Source: Pseudomonas tremae (GTDB lineage Bacteria; Pseudomonadota; Gammaproteobacteria; Pseudomonadales; Pseudomonadaceae). From it: 64,000 bases of DNA. The stretch is taken from NCBI RefSeq assembly GCF_001401155.1, contig NZ_LJRO01000079.1:20249-84248 (forward strand), in the 5' to 3' direction. Shown here one piece after another: positions 40,321 to 51,041 of this stretch. The translations under genes and the position numbers were made by a program. The stretch's first letter is position 1, and each line of letters starts with the position of its first letter. The notes beneath the pieces were generated by a model. The model saw only the letters and a program-made list of their open reading frames with translations. It was not told the DNA's origin and made no database searches.

Positions 40321-41394
40321 TCAATGCTTCCTGCTTTCAAAGTCGATACGCGGGTCTACGAGGGTATAGGTGATGTCGCCGATCAGCTTTACCACCAGCC
40401 CCAGCAGGGTGAAGATGAACAGCGTGCCGAACACCACCGGGTAGTCCCGATTGATAGCGGCTTCGAAACTCATCAGCCCCAGGCCGTCCAGCGAGAAGAT
40501 GACTTCAACCAGCAGTGAGCCGGTAAAGAAGATACCGATGAACGCCGACGGGAAACCGGCGATCACCAACAACATCGCGTTGCGGAACACATGGCCGTAG
40601 AGCACCTTGTGGTTGCTCAGGCCCTTGGCTTTGGCTGTGGTGACATATTGCTTGCTGATCTCGTCCAGAAAGCTGTTCTTGGTCAGCAGGGTCATCGTGG
40701 CGAAGTTGCCGATTACCAAAGCGGTTACCGGCAGCACCAAGTGCCAGAAGTAATCGAAGATCTTGCCCGCTGTACTCAGTTCGTCGTAATTGTTCGAGGT
40801 CAGACCGCGCAGCGGGAACCAGTTGAAATAGCTGCCGCCGGCAAATACCACGATCAACAGGATGGCGAACAGGAAGGCCGGGATGGCATAGCCGACGATG
40901 ATCGCCGAGCTGGTCCATACGTCGAACTGGCTGCCGTGGCGGGTAGCCTTGGCGATCCCCAGCGGGATTGACACCAGGTACATGATCAGCGTGCTCCATA
41001 ACCCGAGGGAGATGGACACCGGCATCTTTTCGACAATCAGGTCGATCACCTTGGCATCACGAAAGAAGCTGTCGCCGAAGTCCAGCGTGGCGTAGTTCTT
41101 GATCATGATCCACAGGCGTTCCGGCGCAGACTTGTCGAAACCGTACATGCGCTCGATCTCCTTGACCAGCGCCGGGTCCAGGCCTTGCGCGCCACGGTAA
41201 TTGGAGCCTGCCACCGCCACCTCGGCGCCTCCGCCGGCAATCCGGCTGGTGGCACCATCGAAGCCTTCGATCTTGGCGATCATCTGTTCCACTGGGCCGC
41301 CGGGAGCCGCCTGGATGATGACGAAGTTGATCACCAGGATGCCCAGCAGGGTCGGGATGATCAGCAGCAGTCTTCGCAGAATATAAGCCAGCAT
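40321..41394 (-). CDS. nppB: NppB/YejB-type peptide ABC importer permease
   Basis: 357 residues, DppB-like: an N-terminal helix ([15 protein letters not shown]), a periplasmic region, then five helices with the coupling loop [22 protein letters not shown]. It sits 1 bp after nppA2 in the transcript and 1 bp before nppC, a tight operon. Confidence 0.92.
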   Translation of the reverse strand: MLAYILRRLLLIIPTLLGILVINFVIIQAAPGGPVEQMIAKIEGFDGATSRIAGGGAEVAVAGSNYRGAQGLDPALVKEIERMYGFDKSAPERLWIMIKNYATLDFGDSFFRDAKVIDLIVEKMPVSISLGLWSTLIMYLVSIPLGIAKATRHGSQFDVWTSSAIIVGYAIPAFLFAILLIVVFAGGSYFNWFPLRGLTSNNYDELSTAGKIFDYFWHLVLPVTALVIGNFATMTLLTKNSFLDEISKQYVTTAKAKGLSNHKVLYGHVFRNAMLLVIAGFPSAFIGIFFTGSLLVEVIFSLDGLGLMSFEAAINRDYPVVFGTLFIFTLLGLVVKLIGDITYTLVDPRIDFESRKH

Positions 41395-41395
41395 A

Positions 41396-43252
41396 TTATT
41401 GCTCCGCGTCCGCAGGGCTGGCCTGATCAGAGGCCGGTTGGGCGGCCGTGACCGGTTTTACATCCGGCTTGGCCCACCACGTTGTCAGGCCGATGTCGGA
41501 CAGCGCCTTGGCCTTGGGGTGATCAATATGATTCCAGTACGCAACCCGCCAGGTCTTGATATGCCAGTTCGGAATGACGTAGAAACCCCACAGCAATACC
41601 CGGTCCAGTGCCTTGGCATGGTTGATAAGATCCTTACGTGAATCCGCGTTGATCAGACCGTCCACCAGCGTATCCACTGCCGGGTCCTTCAGGCTCATCA
41701 CATTGCGGCTGCCCGGATTGTCGGCGCTGGATGAATTGAAATACACGCGTTGCTCGTTACCGGGCGAGCTGGATTGCGGGAAGCTGCTGACGATCATGTC
41801 GTAGTCCCGCGAACGCAGGCGGTTGATGTATTGCGAAACATCGGCCCGGCGTATTACCAGCTCGATACCCAAGTCACTCAGGTTTCGCTTGTAAGGCAGC
41901 AAAATGCGTTCGAATTCGGTCTGCGCAATCAGAAACTCCAGTTTTACCGGGTTGCCCTGAGTGTCCACCATCTTGTCATCGACGATTTTCCAGCCCGCTT
42001 CCTGCAGCAGCTGAAACGCGCGACGCTGTTGCGGGCGAATCATGCCGCTGCCATCGGTGACCGGCAACGTAAAGGGTTCACTGAAGACCCGGTCCGGAAT
42101 CTTGCCGCGCAACGGCTCGAGGATTTTCAGCTCTTCGGCAGAAGGCAGGCCGCTCGAGGCCATTTCCGAGTTATCGAAATAACTCTTCGTGCGGCTGTAG
42201 GAGCCGTTGAACAGCTGCTTGTTGGTCCATTCGAAGTCCAGCAGCAGGGTCAGTGCCTCGCGAACTCTGGCATCTTGAAACACTGGCTTGCGCAGGTTGA
42301 AGACAAAACCCTGCATGCCGGTCGGGTTGCCGTTGGGCAGCTCTTCCTTGATCAGCCGACCGTCTCTGACTGCTGGCGTATCGTAGGCAGTTGCCCAGTT
42401 CTTGGCGCTTATTTCGCTCCAGTAGTCGAACTGCCCGGCTTTGCCGGCTTCCAGTGCGACAGTGTTGTCGCGATAGTAGTCGGTGGTCAGGACGTCAAAG
42501 TTGTAGAACCCCTTGTTGATCGGCAGGTCCTTGCCCCAGTAGTCCTTGACCCGCTCGTAGCGCACTGAGCGCCCGGCCTTGACCTCGGCCACCTTGTACG
42601 GTCCGCTGCCCAGCGGGAAATCCAGGTTGCCCTTGCTGAAATCGCGGTCTGCCCAGAAATGTTTGGGCAGGACTGGCAGCTGGCCAAGGATCAACGGCAT
42701 TTCGCGGTTGTTCGAATGCTTGAATTTGAACAGCACCCGCAGCGGGTCTTCGACAACCACCTGATCGACGTCTGCGTAGTAGCCCTTGTACATCGGCGAC
42801 CCGTGTTGCATCAGGGTCTTGAAGCTGAACTCGACATCTTCGGCCCGAATCGGATGGCCGTCGTGAAAGCGCGCTTCGGGGCGCAGGTAGAAGCGCACCC
42901 AGCTGCTGTCAGGCGCTTTTTCGATCTTGCCGGCAATCAGTCCGTATTCGGTGAAGGGCTCATCCAGGCTCGCGCGGGCCAAGGTATCGTAGATCAGACC
43001 GATGTCATCTGCCGGGACGCCCTTGTTGATGAATGGGTTGAGGCTGTCGAAGCCGCCAAACCCGGCCTGACGAAACGTGCCGCCCTTGGGCGCATCCGGG
43101 TTCACATAGTCGAAGTGTTTGAAGTCTGCAGGGTATTTGGGTGCTTCATCGTACAGCGTCACGGCATGCTGGGGAGCAGCCTGGACCGTGCAGGCCAAGC
43201 TGACCAGCAGCAGGCCGGCTGCCCGTGAGCGCAGGGAAAGCGATGGGTTCAT
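41396..43252 (-). CDS. nppA2: NppA2/YejA-type peptide-binding protein
   Basis: 618 residues from the ATG at 43252 ([13 protein letters not shown]); the longer frame overlaps nppA1 coding sequence. A signal peptide ends near residue 25 (VQAAPQHA). Family-5 solute-binding protein with the motif [19 protein letters not shown] and [23 protein letters not shown] in parts. It overlaps the upstream nppA1 stop by 4 nt (start 43252, stop 43249-43251). One of two binding proteins of this importer. Confidence 0.9.
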   Translation of the reverse strand: MNPSLSLRSRAAGLLLVSLACTVQAAPQHAVTLYDEAPKYPADFKHFDYVNPDAPKGGTFRQAGFGGFDSLNPFINKGVPADDIGLIYDTLARASLDEPFTEYGLIAGKIEKAPDSSWVRFYLRPEARFHDGHPIRAEDVEFSFKTLMQHGSPMYKGYYADVDQVVVEDPLRVLFKFKHSNNREMPLILGQLPVLPKHFWADRDFSKGNLDFPLGSGPYKVAEVKAGRSVRYERVKDYWGKDLPINKGFYNFDVLTTDYYRDNTVALEAGKAGQFDYWSEISAKNWATAYDTPAVRDGRLIKEELPNGNPTGMQGFVFNLRKPVFQDARVREALTLLLDFEWTNKQLFNGSYSRTKSYFDNSEMASSGLPSAEELKILEPLRGKIPDRVFSEPFTLPVTDGSGMIRPQQRRAFQLLQEAGWKIVDDKMVDTQGNPVKLEFLIAQTEFERILLPYKRNLSDLGIELVIRRADVSQYINRLRSRDYDMIVSSFPQSSSPGNEQRVYFNSSSADNPGSRNVMSLKDPAVDTLVDGLINADSRKDLINHAKALDRVLLWGFYVIPNWHIKTWRVAYWNHIDHPKAKALSDIGLTTWWAKPDVKPVTAAQPASDQASPADAEQ

Positions 43253-45078
43253 CGGGGCTTCTCCAGAGTCTTGAGCCACCACGCGCGCAGCCCCAAGGTG
43301 TAGGGCGGGGTGGTGACCATGGCGAATCGATTGCGATAGGCAAGGCGATGATTGTTCAGGTACCAGTTGGGAATGCTGTAGTGCTGGGACAGCAAGACGC
43401 GGTCCAGCGCACGTGCTGCTGCGACTTGGTCATCACGGGTCTGCGCGCCCAGCAACTTGTTCAGCAGCGCGTCGACCACCGGGCTGGCCACGCCGGCGTA
43501 GTTCTTGCTACCGTTTACCGAAGCCTGACTGGAGTGAAAGTATTGCCACTGCTCCAGGCCTGGGCTCAGGGTTTGTGACAGCGTCATGAGGATCATGTCG
43601 AAATCGAAGCGGTCCAGACGCTGTTTGTACTGGGCACGGTCGACCGTGCGCAGCCCCGCATTTATACCCAGCCGCCGCAAGTCTTCGATGTAGGGTTGCA
43701 GGATGCGTTCAAGGTTTGGGTTGACCAGCAGAATCTCGAAACGCAACGGTTGCCCGGCCGCGTTGAGCAGACCCTGGCCGGTCAGTGTCCAGCCTGCATC
43801 GCCCAGCAGTTTGAGGGCCTTGCGCAAGGTTTCACGCGGTATGCCGCCGCCATCGGTCTTCGACGGAGTAAACGGCTGGGTGAACAGGCTGGCTGGCAGT
43901 TGATCCCGATAGGGCGAGAGCAGCAGCCATTCGGCGCCGATCGGCAGGCCGATTGCGGAAAACTCGCTGTTGGGGTAATAGCTGATCGAGCGGTCATACG
44001 CGTTGCTGAACAGCGTGCGGTTGGTCCATTCGAAGTTAAACAGCAACCCCAATGCCTCACGTACCCGGATGTCGGCGAACGCGGCGCGTCGGGTGTTCAT
44101 GAACAGGCCTTGAGTCTGGGTCGGAATGCGGTGCGGTATTTGCGCCTTGATCACTTTACCGCTGGTAACTGCCGGAAAGTCGTAGCCAGTTGCCCAGTTC
44201 TTGGCCTGATGCTCGATGTAAATATCGAACTCGCCAGCCTTGAACGCTTCGAAAGCCACATCGCTGTCGCGGTAGAACTCGACTTCGACCCGGTCGAAAT
44301 TGTATTTGCCACGATTGACCGGCAAGTCCTTGCCCCAATAGTCCTTGACCCTCTCGAACACCAACTGGCGCCCAGGCTGAACGCGGGTAATGCGATACGG
44401 TCCGCTGCCCAGTGGCGGTTCGAAGGTCGTGGCCTTGAAGTCCCTGTCTTTCCAGTAATGCTGGGGTAACACAGGCAACTCGCCCAGGCGCAAAATCAAT
44501 AGCGGATTGCCGGAACGCTTGAAGACAAAACGGATGCGGTGTCGATTGAGGATGTCGACACGCTGCACTTCCTGCAAGGCTGTGCGGTACTGCGGATGAC
44601 CGTCCTTGAGGAGTGTCCTGTAGGAAAATGCCACGTCGTAGGCCGTAATCGGCTTGCCATCGTGAAAGCGCGCCTGCGGGCGGAGGTTGAATACCACCCA
44701 GCTACGGTCTTCGCTGTACTCCACGGACTGTGCAATCAGCCCGTAACTGGAAGCCGGTTCATCGCCAGAGGGGTCGTACTGGCCAGTGCCGGCCATCAGC
44801 GGCTCATTGAGCTCGCTGACACCGTACTGCAGGAAATTACCCGTCGAGACCGGGCTGGTGCCCTTGAATGTATAGGGGTTGAGCGTATCGAACGTACCAA
44901 ATGCCATCATTCTCAAGGTGCCACCTTTCGGCGCCTCGGGATTGACCCAGTCGAAATGCGTGAAACTGGCTGGGTACTTGAGAACGCCAAATTGCGCATA
45001 GCCATGACTTTCGGTGATGGCTGCGTTGGCACAAAAACTCAAGGCCAGACTGACTATTAGCAGGAAGGGACGTATCAC
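43249..45078 (-). CDS. nppA1: NppA1/YejA-type peptide-binding protein
   Basis: 609 residues if the GTG at 45076-45078 is used; a signal peptide (IRPFLLIVSLALSFCANA) then starts at residue 2. The frame is open further, and an ATG at 45216 overlaps the mltD stop (ATGA); that longer form puts 46 residues before the hydrophobic core, so the start is uncertain. Same family-5 layout as NppA2: YPASFTHFDWVNPEAPKGG and LRPQARFHDGKPI. The two proteins are clear paralogues, so the importer has two binding proteins. Confidence 0.85.
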   Translation of the reverse strand: MIRPFLLIVSLALSFCANAAITESHGYAQFGVLKYPASFTHFDWVNPEAPKGGTLRMMAFGTFDTLNPYTFKGTSPVSTGNFLQYGVSELNEPLMAGTGQYDPSGDEPASSYGLIAQSVEYSEDRSWVVFNLRPQARFHDGKPITAYDVAFSYRTLLKDGHPQYRTALQEVQRVDILNRHRIRFVFKRSGNPLLILRLGELPVLPQHYWKDRDFKATTFEPPLGSGPYRITRVQPGRQLVFERVKDYWGKDLPVNRGKYNFDRVEVEFYRDSDVAFEAFKAGEFDIYIEHQAKNWATGYDFPAVTSGKVIKAQIPHRIPTQTQGLFMNTRRAAFADIRVREALGLLFNFEWTNRTLFSNAYDRSISYYPNSEFSAIGLPIGAEWLLLSPYRDQLPASLFTQPFTPSKTDGGGIPRETLRKALKLLGDAGWTLTGQGLLNAAGQPLRFEILLVNPNLERILQPYIEDLRRLGINAGLRTVDRAQYKQRLDRFDFDMILMTLSQTLSPGLEQWQYFHSSQASVNGSKNYAGVASPVVDALLNKLLGAQTRDDQVAAARALDRVLLSQHYSIPNWYLNNHRLAYRNRFAMVTTPPYTLGLRAWWLKTLEKPR

Positions 45079-45215
45079 GATCCAGGCGACTTGGGCTTTC
45101 GGGTCGCTAACAGTAACAGCTTGTCCCGGCAGGAAAAAGACTGCGGGTGAGGCCGGCACCAGGACTGCACCGGCCACTTGTCCCAAGGTCATTCCCGGGC
45201 AAGTGGCCGGCGTCA

Positions 45216-46814
45216 TCAATGCGGCAGGTAGACGGTCAACGTCTGGCCGGGCTTGAGAGCCTGGCCGCTACGCGGGTTCCAGCGCTTGAGATGTTGCATC
45301 TCGACGTTGAAACGCTTGGCGACCAAGTACATCGAGTCGCCTTTCTGGATCTTGTACTGCATGGATTTCTTTTCGCCGTCTTTGGCACTTGCAACCGACT
45401 TGCTGCTGGTTTTGCCGGCTGCCTTGGTGTTGTCCTGCATGACCAGCGTCTGTCCAACCTTGAGCTTCTTGCCGGTCAGTTTGTTCCAGTGTTGCAGGTC
45501 TTCGACATCTACCTTGTTGGCCTGGGCAATGGTGGTCAGGTTGTCACCGCTCCTGACCTTGTAGGTACGGGTACGGGTCGGCTTATCGTTACTGGCCAGC
45601 TCTTCGAATACAGGTTGTGAGGACCTCACACCCGGTTTGACCGGAACACTGAGCGACTGGCCGATCTTCAGGCGATTGCCGGCCAGCGTGTTGTTGCTCT
45701 TGAGCGAGCTGACCGTCACTTGATAACGGCTGGCCAGGCTTTCAAGCGTATCGCCCTTGCGTACGCGATAAGGCTGCCAGGCGACCATTTCTTCCTGCTT
45801 CATGGTCAGCAGGCTGGCGGTCAGCAATTGCGCCTTGGACGTGGGCACCAGCAGATGCTGGGGGCCGTCGATGGTCAGGCGTTTCTTGTAGGCCGGATTG
45901 AGCTGGATAAGCTCGTCTTCGTCGATATCGGCTGCGCTGGCGACTTTGGAGAGGTCGACACGCTTGTTGAGTTCGACCACTTCGAAGTAGGGCTGATTGG
46001 CGATCGGGTTGAGGTTGACGCCATAGGCCTCAGGCGACAGCACGACCTGGGACAGCGCCAGGAGCTTGGGCACGTAGTCGCGGGTTTCCTGCGGCAGCGG
46101 CAGGTTCCAGTAATCGGTTGGCAGGTTGAGCTTGTCGTTTCGTTCGATGGCACGGCTGACCGTCCCTTCGCCGGCGTTATAGGCGGCGAGGGCCAGCAGC
46201 CAGTCACCGTTGAACATATCGTGCAGACGCGTCAGGTAATCCAGAGCAGCGACGGTGGAAGCCTGAATATCGCGACGTCCGTCATAAAAGCTGGTCTGGC
46301 GCAGGTTGAAATAGCGCCCGGTAGACGGGATGAATTGCCAGAGGCCGACGGCCTGACTGCGCGAGACAGCCATCGGGTTGTAGGCGCTTTCGATGACCGG
46401 GAGCAGGGCAAGCTCCAGCGGCATGTTGCGTTCTTCAAGGCGTTCAACGATGTAGTGCATGTACAGGCTGCCGCGCTCGCCTGCGTTTTCCAGAAAGGAT
46501 GGATTGTTGGCAAACCAGAGGCGTTGTTGATCGATTCGTGGGTTCTGGTCGTTGCCTTGCTGCAGCTGAAAGCCCTGGCGCATGCGTTCCCACACATCCT
46601 GAGGCGGTGCTAGGGGAGTGACAGGCTTGTGGGTCAGAAAAATGGGTTTTTGCTTGATGCCGGCCGCCAGGTTGGGCGATCGGTGATTGTTGATGGTGTC
46701 GACGCTTGCGGTGCTCTGGCAACCGGCCAATAGGGCACTCGCTGTTACGGCCACGGCCTGAGCCAACCGAGTCAATGCGTCCGAATGTAGAGGCTTGCTG
46801 GTAGATGACGACAT
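45216..46814 (-). CDS. mltD: Membrane-bound lytic murein transglycosylase D
   Basis: 532 residues. A lipoprotein signal with lipobox LLAGC (Cys32) anchors it to the outer membrane. The SLT domain (about 100-240) carries LPVIESAYNPMAVSRSQAVG (catalytic Glu) and the LWQFIPSTGRYF motif. Three LysM repeats follow: YRVRKGDTLESLAS, YKVRSGDNLTTIAQ and YKIQKGDSMYLVAK. It cuts glycan strands with 1,6-anhydro ends. Between the npp operon and gloB, same strand as both. Confidence 0.95.
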   Translation of the reverse strand: MSSSTSKPLHSDALTRLAQAVAVTASALLAGCQSTASVDTINNHRSPNLAAGIKQKPIFLTHKPVTPLAPPQDVWERMRQGFQLQQGNDQNPRIDQQRLWFANNPSFLENAGERGSLYMHYIVERLEERNMPLELALLPVIESAYNPMAVSRSQAVGLWQFIPSTGRYFNLRQTSFYDGRRDIQASTVAALDYLTRLHDMFNGDWLLALAAYNAGEGTVSRAIERNDKLNLPTDYWNLPLPQETRDYVPKLLALSQVVLSPEAYGVNLNPIANQPYFEVVELNKRVDLSKVASAADIDEDELIQLNPAYKKRLTIDGPQHLLVPTSKAQLLTASLLTMKQEEMVAWQPYRVRKGDTLESLASRYQVTVSSLKSNNTLAGNRLKIGQSLSVPVKPGVRSSQPVFEELASNDKPTRTRTYKVRSGDNLTTIAQANKVDVEDLQHWNKLTGKKLKVGQTLVMQDNTKAAGKTSSKSVASAKDGEKKSMQYKIQKGDSMYLVAKRFNVEMQHLKRWNPRSGQALKPGQTLTVYLPH

Positions 46815-46913
46815 TGTTCGGGGGGTACATCCAGACGAAAATGTCGAGCGATTCTAGGAACCAGCATGCCGTCGGTCAACCTTTCAGAATTTTATTGCGG
46901 TTTGAGGGTCGTG

Positions 46914-47693
46914 TCAGAACTTATCTTTCCAGGCTCTCAGCTGAGCAAAGACCTCACTTTGCGAGGTGTTTTGGCTGCCGCTCCGTTCGTCCGCTTTTTC
47001 TTTAACAGATGTTTCACGAGTACGCAGGAAGGGATTTGTGCGTTTTTCAAGCGCCAGGCTGGACGGCAGGCTGATGCGGCCTTCGCTACGCCACTGCGTC
47101 ACTTGAGCCAGGCGCTCGGCGATGTCCCGGTTGTCGGGTTCGACAGCCTGGGCAAAGCGCAGATTGCTCAGCGTGTATTCATGCGCGCAGTAAATAAGCG
47201 TGCTGTCCGCAAGGGTGGCAAGGCGTTCGAGCGACGTGTGCATCTGATCGGGCGTACCCTCGAACAGGCGCCCACAGCCAGCGGCGAACAGTGTGTCGCC
47301 GCTAAACAGCAGCGGTTGTGACGCGTCTTCGTGATAGAAAGCTATATGGCCCAGCGTGTGGCCGGGGACCGCATGCACCACGAAGTCGAGACCGAGCACA
47401 GTGAGCTTGTCATGATCATTCAGCGCGATATCGCGCGCGGGAATGTTCTCGGTTGCCGGCCCCAGCACGCGTGCCTGGCTGGCTTGCTTGAGTTCGACCA
47501 CGCCGCCCACATGATCATGGTGATGATGGGTGATCAGGATATCGGTCAGCCGGTAGTCGGGATTCTGCCTGAGCCATGCCAGTACCGGCGCCGAGTCGCC
47601 CGGATCGACGACAGCGCAATGCTGGCTCGAAAGGTCTTGTAACAACCATATGTAGTTGTCACTGAAAGCGGGAAGGGCATGGATCTGTATCAT
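46914..47693 (-). CDS. gloB: Hydroxyacylglutathione hydrolase (glyoxalase II)
   Basis: 259 residues. The metallo-beta-lactamase signature THHHHDH (residues 55-61) binds the dinuclear site, with further ligand motifs VPGHTLGH and FSGDTLF. The C-terminal half contacts glutathione. It hydrolyses S-D-lactoylglutathione to D-lactate in methylglyoxal detoxification. Divergent from the methyltransferase gene. Confidence 0.95.
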   Translation of the reverse strand: MIQIHALPAFSDNYIWLLQDLSSQHCAVVDPGDSAPVLAWLRQNPDYRLTDILITHHHHDHVGGVVELKQASQARVLGPATENIPARDIALNDHDKLTVLGLDFVVHAVPGHTLGHIAFYHEDASQPLLFSGDTLFAAGCGRLFEGTPDQMHTSLERLATLADSTLIYCAHEYTLSNLRFAQAVEPDNRDIAERLAQVTQWRSEGRISLPSSLALEKRTNPFLRTRETSVKEKADERSGSQNTSQSEVFAQLRAWKDKF

Positions 47694-47774
47694 GGCGCAG
47701 TTCGCATAGCGGCAGACAATGGTGCATCTTAGAGTCTGTTGCCGCTGTTAGCGAGCACCTCTGGAGGAGAACTC

Positions 47775-48533
47775 ATGACCGATGAAGCGTTCGCTCAGGC
47801 TGATCCTGAGTGGCTTGCATTGATCCGCGCTGCTCGTGAATGGCTTTCGGGGCCACTCGGACAGCTTCTGCTCGAAGAGGAACGGCGGGTACTGGACGAA
47901 GAACTCGGGCGCTATTTCGGCGGTTATCTGGTGCATTACGGCCCGTCGGCTGAAACCCCGCCGGTCGCTCCGCAGGTACGACGCAATGTACGGCTAGGCG
48001 CGCCGCTGCCGGGGGTCGAGATTGTCTGCGAAGAACAGGCCTGGCCATTGAGTGAACATGCAGCCGATGTCGTGGTGCTGCAACACGGTCTGGATTTCTG
48101 CCTGTCGCCCCATGGTCTGTTGCGCGAAGCGGCGAGCAGCGTGCGTCCGGGCGGCCACCTGCTGATCATCGGCATCAACCCCTGGAGCACCTGGGGGGTA
48201 CGGCATGTATTTGCTCGCGATGCCTTGCGCAAGGCACGTTGCATCTCATCCTCACGGGTCGCCGACTGGCTGAACCTGCTGGGCTTCGCGCTGGAGAAAC
48301 GGCGCTTCGGGTGCTATCGTCCGCCCCTTGCTTCTGCGGGATGGCAGTCGCGCCTGATAGGCCTTGAAAGCCTCGGCGAGGGACGGCAGAGCCCCGGTGG
48401 CGGCTTTTACCTGCTGGTCGCACGCAAGCTGGTGGTGGGCCTGAGGCCCGTACGTCCAGTGCGTCGTGACCCCATCGGCAAGCTGATCCCCCTGCCAATG
48501 GCCAAGGTCAGTCGCGAGTCTCAGGATTCCTGA
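47775..48533 (+). CDS. Class I SAM-dependent methyltransferase
   Basis: 252 residues from the ATG at 47775, with GGAGGAGA just upstream. The Rossmann fold is visible, with [20 protein letters not shown] and [16 protein letters not shown], the latter resembling the post-II motif of Methyltransf_11/YafS-type enzymes. The usual GxGxG SAM loop is not obvious, so binding is inferred from the fold. The gene lies between gloB and rnhA as in P. aeruginosa. Substrate unknown. Confidence 0.8.
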   Translation: MTDEAFAQADPEWLALIRAAREWLSGPLGQLLLEEERRVLDEELGRYFGGYLVHYGPSAETPPVAPQVRRNVRLGAPLPGVEIVCEEQAWPLSEHAADVVVLQHGLDFCLSPHGLLREAASSVRPGGHLLIIGINPWSTWGVRHVFARDALRKARCISSSRVADWLNLLGFALEKRRFGCYRPPLASAGWQSRLIGLESLGEGRQSPGGGFYLLVARKLVVGLRPVRPVRRDPIGKLIPLPMAKVSRESQDS

Positions 48534-48579
48534 ACACTGCCATTGCGCATACGAAGCCCATCATTCTGGAAAGGTAGCA

Positions 48580-49032
48580 ATGAGCGATAGCGTTGAACTC
48601 TTCACCGACGGTGCCTGCAAGGGCAATCCTGGTCCGGGCGGGTGGGGCGCCTTGCTGGTATGCAAGGGAGTGGAAAAAGAGCTGTGGGGCGGCGAGGCCA
48701 ACACCACCAACAACCGGATGGAGCTCACCGGCGCCATCCGCGGACTCGAAGAGCTCAAGCGTCCCTGCGAGGTAACGCTGGTGACCGACTCGCAATACGT
48801 GATGAAGGGCATCACCGAGTGGATGGTCAACTGGAAGAAGCGAGGCTGGAAAACAGCTGCCAAAGAGCCGGTCAAAAATGCCGATCTGTGGCAGTTGCTG
48901 GACGAGCAGGTCAGCCGTCATACCGTGAAGTGGCAATGGGTGCGCGGTCATATTGGCCATCCCGGCAACGAGCGTGCCGATCAACTGGCTAATAGGGGTG
49001 TCGACGAGGTGCGCGGCATCAAGCGCACCTAG
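48580..49032 (+). CDS. rnhA: Ribonuclease HI
   Basis: 150 residues. Catalytic Asp10 (LFTDGAC), Glu48 (RMELTGA), Asp70 (VTDSQY) and Asp134 (ERADQLA) are all present, with His124 in GHIGHPGN. It removes RNA from RNA-DNA hybrids. 46 bp after the methyltransferase gene. Confidence 0.97.
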   Translation: MSDSVELFTDGACKGNPGPGGWGALLVCKGVEKELWGGEANTTNNRMELTGAIRGLEELKRPCEVTLVTDSQYVMKGITEWMVNWKKRGWKTAAKEPVKNADLWQLLDEQVSRHTVKWQWVRGHIGHPGNERADQLANRGVDEVRGIKRT

Positions 49033-49055
49033 CCTGGTTGGCTCCGGCGTCGTAT

Positions 49056-49946
49056 TCAAAGGCTCTGCACAAAATCGAGAATCACTTTACCTGCTGCGTG
49101 CGGTTCAACGAGGACCCGCCCCGGTGCCTCGCTGTGCGGGACTTCGTTACGTTCGAGAATCTCACGCAACGCAGAAAGACGAGTGGTGTGCAGCTTGATC
49201 GCAATCGCATGAGGTCCTTCCAGAGCACGTCTGGGCAGTTCGATGTCCGGAAACTGCCTGGCCGCTGTCGTCACATCGATGGCCCGCAATACGCCGCACC
49301 GCGTGTTCGCTTGCAGAACCGTGCCATCAAAGCTCACTGCATCGCCATAGATGGCCCGCCAGCGAGGCTCAAGCTGTGCGGGGTCTGCCAGGTAGGTGAT
49401 CGCCAGAATCCCGTCTGCACCATTCGGGTGGTCCTGCCAGCCCGGCACCCAGATCAACTCCGGGCGATGCTGATGGCAGATGAAGTTGGACGCGTCCGGG
49501 AGTTTCGGATCAATGAACAGCGCCAGCGAGACAACAGCTTCATCGTCACGACCGTCGGGGAGTGTCATTTTTCGACGAAAATCGATCCGCCCTTGGCTTT
49601 CGAGCCCCGCCTGCACCATGCGCGCATAGTCAGCGTCGGCATCTTTACTGTGCAGCGCCACCAACGAAACGCCTTCCTCGCCCCGCTCAAGGAATTGACC
49701 CAGTTGACGTCCGAAGCAGAAACCGTTTACCGAGCGCGTACCGAATTTTGAAGGGTCTTCAACGCCGATCAACTCGATAAAATTACTCGGGAACATCATC
49801 AGCGACGTCACGGTTCCCCACGGGTGATAGCTGACCGGTGAGGGCGCAAACCCCATTCTGCGATACCGCTCCAGCACCTCGGCGTGATTGCGTACGGTGA
49901 CCAGCGGGTGGTCGATGCCTTGCGGGAATTGAGCAGTGGCTGTCAT
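49056..49946 (-). CDS. VOC-superfamily (glyoxalase-3-like) protein
   Basis: 296 residues. The N-terminal VOC fold starts GIDHPLVTVRNHAEVLERY and contains NFIELIG; the second half has YLADPAQLEPRW. This is typical of glyoxalase-like (Glyoxalase_3) proteins with two linked modules. The substrate is not known. It lies 15 bp downstream of a CysE-like gene on the same strand, which suggests joint transcription. Both sit between rnhA and dnaQ, which are adjacent in PAO1 as I recall. Confidence 0.75.
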   Translation of the reverse strand: MTATAQFPQGIDHPLVTVRNHAEVLERYRRMGFAPSPVSYHPWGTVTSLMMFPSNFIELIGVEDPSKFGTRSVNGFCFGRQLGQFLERGEEGVSLVALHSKDADADYARMVQAGLESQGRIDFRRKMTLPDGRDDEAVVSLALFIDPKLPDASNFICHQHRPELIWVPGWQDHPNGADGILAITYLADPAQLEPRWRAIYGDAVSFDGTVLQANTRCGVLRAIDVTTAARQFPDIELPRRALEGPHAIAIKLHTTRLSALREILERNEVPHSEAPGRVLVEPHAAGKVILDFVQSL

Positions 49947-49961
49947 GTGCGTAGCTCCTGG

Positions 49962-50726
49962 TTAGCCCTTGGCTTTTGTTGTGAAGGTGGCGAGCGCGGC
50001 CGGGGCGTTGCCGACTACTTTTGCTGGCGTACCGGCAACCACCGTTCCTGCGGCCACGGGTTTGAGCACGACGGAGTTGGCGGCGACGATGGCGTTGGCG
50101 CCCACTTCGATGTTGCCAAGCACGGTTGCGCCAGCACAAATAAGTGCGCCTCTGCGGATTTTCGGGTGCCGGTCGCCTGCTTCGGCCAGGGTGCTGCCCA
50201 GGGTGACGCCGTGCCAGAGACTCACTTCATCTTCGACGACTGCTGTTTCTCCGATGACCAGGCCAATGCCATGATCGACAAACAGGGCGGTGCCGAGCCG
50301 GGCCGCCGGGTGGATATCGATGCTCCAGGTGTTGGCCGCCCAGTTCTGCACCAGCACTGCGCTCTGTACATCGCCTTCGGTCCACAAGGCATGGGCGATG
50401 CGGTATGCCTGAACCGCCTGGATGCCGCGAAAGGTCAGAAAGGCCGTGAGGTGATCCGGACAGGCTGGATTGACGATTTCGAGATGGTTGATATCTGCAG
50501 CCGCTGCCTCAGCGATGGAAGGGCAGGCCTTGAGGATTGTCTTGAACCAGCTTTCCAGCGCCACATCGCTCGCCTGAGCCTGCATCTGCCGGGCAAGGTT
50601 TGCCGCAAGCGCATCCTCGAAAGTCTCATAAGCCAGCAAGTGGCTTGTCGCGTAATTGCCTAATACCGGGTTGCGCTCGGCCAACTGTCGGGCTTGATCG
50701 CGAAGGCGCTGCCAAAGAGGGCTCAT
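49962..50726 (-). CDS. Serine O-acetyltransferase-like protein (CysE family)
   Basis: 254 residues. The N-terminal helical domain (about 1-130) is followed by hexapeptide repeats (left-handed beta helix) with SIDIHPAARLGTALFVDHG and VIGETAVVEDEVSLWHGVTLGST in parts, the CysE active-site region. Such enzymes make O-acetylserine from serine and acetyl-CoA for cysteine synthesis. The C-terminus ends in TFTTKAKG. It is probably an extra CysE, in a pair with the VOC gene. Function by homology only. Confidence 0.85.
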   Translation of the reverse strand: MSPLWQRLRDQARQLAERNPVLGNYATSHLLAYETFEDALAANLARQMQAQASDVALESWFKTILKACPSIAEAAAADINHLEIVNPACPDHLTAFLTFRGIQAVQAYRIAHALWTEGDVQSAVLVQNWAANTWSIDIHPAARLGTALFVDHGIGLVIGETAVVEDEVSLWHGVTLGSTLAEAGDRHPKIRRGALICAGATVLGNIEVGANAIVAANSVVLKPVAAGTVVAGTPAKVVGNAPAALATFTTKAKG

Positions 50727-51041
50727 GTCGATCTCCTGTTCCTGATGAGCCGAGTATGGGCACCCGGCAGATGCACCGGCAATAATCGAACATTCAAACT
50801 TTGTTGCCTTTATCGCAACTCAGGACATCAATGGAGTCGGTGCAGAATCGTCGATGTGGTTATTTGTCAGGGCTGTACCGTTTGCCAATTGGTCCGACGA
50901 TTGTGCGGCGCGCCGAGCAATCGTCTATGTTCATGAAAGCAGACCCGCCGACGAATTCTCGTTCGTTCCCGGGCATATCCGGCAGGCTTGCAACGGCTGC
51001 GGCGTGTTAGAATCGCCGCCGGTAAATGAGGCAAGAGTCAA
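50727..51041. other. Intergenic region between the CysE-like gene and dnaQ
   Basis: 315 bp between divergent genes. It holds a candidate dnaQ promoter, an extended -10 TGTTAGAAT (51005-51013), about 30 bp before the dnaQ start. No other feature is recognised. Confidence 0.55.
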
